Source: CAIKXD01 sp035439485
GTDB lineage: Bacteria > Bacteroidota > Bacteroidia > UBA4408
NCBI GenBank assembly: GCA_035439485.1
Contig: DAORKI010000151.1
Coordinates: 1 to 6,953 of the forward strand
Length of the DNA stretch: 6,953 bases
Direction: 5' to 3'
Shown here: piece by piece, positions 6,754 to 6,953 of the stretch
How the letters are laid out: the number at the start of each line of letters is the position of its first letter
Position numbering within the stretch: position 1 is the first letter of the stretch
Made by a program: the position numbers and the translations under genes
The notes under the pieces: model-generated
The model's database searches: none
Seen by the model: the letters and a program-made list of their open reading frames with translations, nothing else
Told to the model about the DNA's origin: nothing

Positions 6754-6779
6754 ATGTGTTAATAAACACATGCAATTGC
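6754..6779. repeat. Tandem palindromes (7-bp stem-loop plus 8-bp palindrome)
   Basis: ATGTGTT-AATA-AACACAT (6754-6771) is a perfect 7-bp inverted repeat with a 4-base gap, immediately followed by the perfect palindrome GCAATTGC (6772-6779). The first resembles a dimeric regulator site with TGTGTT half-sites. No U-tract follows directly, so a terminator is less likely. Function is unknown. Confidence 0.5.
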
Positions 6780-6953
6780 TGATTTTAAATATATTAAGAT
6801 ATAAAATACAGTTAAAAAAATGTTATCAAAAATTAATAAATTACATTTACACTCGTTCTATCAAAAATAAATGAACAATACTAACAGACCATTAACAATA
6901 ATATATTTCTTTTTAAAAAAATATAATAATAATAATATAGATTTATAATGTTG

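Larger units (their letters stand above)
6390..6953. other. Gene-free, very AT-rich stretch upstream of rpiB
   Basis: This 564-bp stretch is visibly more AT-rich than the genes and has no long open frame on either strand. It holds -7-like elements on both strands, an 8-bp inverted repeat at 6603-6639, tandem palindromes at 6754-6779 and a short (ATA)5 run at 6923-6937. Two tiny plus-strand open frames occur: 15 codons at 6593-6640 (MKSLLAKLNPLLVCK) and 35 codons at 6675-6782, the latter preceded by AAAGGGA. Neither can be supported as a gene. An ATG at 6948-6950 might begin a divergent plus-strand gene beyond the edge. No tRNA or rRNA is apparent. The stretch most likely carries the rpiB promoter and upstream control region. 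Confidence 0.6.

Overview
The window is AT-rich and fits a member of the Bacteroidota. Three things point that way: start codons preceded by A/T-rich leaders instead of strong Shine-Dalgarno sequences, several matches to the Bacteroidota -7 promoter element TAnnTTTG, and the style of the proteins (a lipoprotein with CNKK after the lipid Cys, and a cytochrome c/copper monooxygenase-like protein). This assignment is an inference from sequence features, because no database search was possible.

All five confident genes lie on the minus strand. Reading in the direction of transcription (right to left), a gene-free, very AT-rich stretch (6390-6953) is followed by rpiB (ribose-5-phosphate isomerase B). 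Eight bases later comes a shortened LutB-family LUD/4Fe-4S protein, probably in the same operon. After 50 bp comes a predicted outer-surface or periplasmic lipoprotein that joins a c-type haem domain to a peptidylglycine-monooxygenase-like dicopper core. After another 65 bp comes mnmG (gidA, tRNA wobble-uridine modification). After a 127-bp spacer comes a class I SAM-dependent methyltransferase with an N-terminal zinc-ribbon-like segment. The left end (1-415) holds no gene I can support.

The most notable non-coding signal is a pair of parS-like 16-mers, the binding site of the chromosome-partitioning protein ParB. They sit at the two ends of the mnmG-methyltransferase spacer, one 6 bp past the mnmG stop and the other 9 bp before the methyltransferase start. 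parS sites usually lie in the origin domain, and gidA is an origin neighbour in many bacteria, so the window may lie near oriC.

The genes do not form one pathway. The set mixes housekeeping functions (pentose phosphate isomerisation, tRNA modification) with two redox proteins whose substrates cannot be read from the sequence. I see no mobile element, CRISPR array, rRNA or tRNA. The more unusual points are the parS pair, the dicopper/haem lipoprotein with all six expected copper ligands, the contracted LUD domain, and palindromes in the right-hand non-coding stretch.
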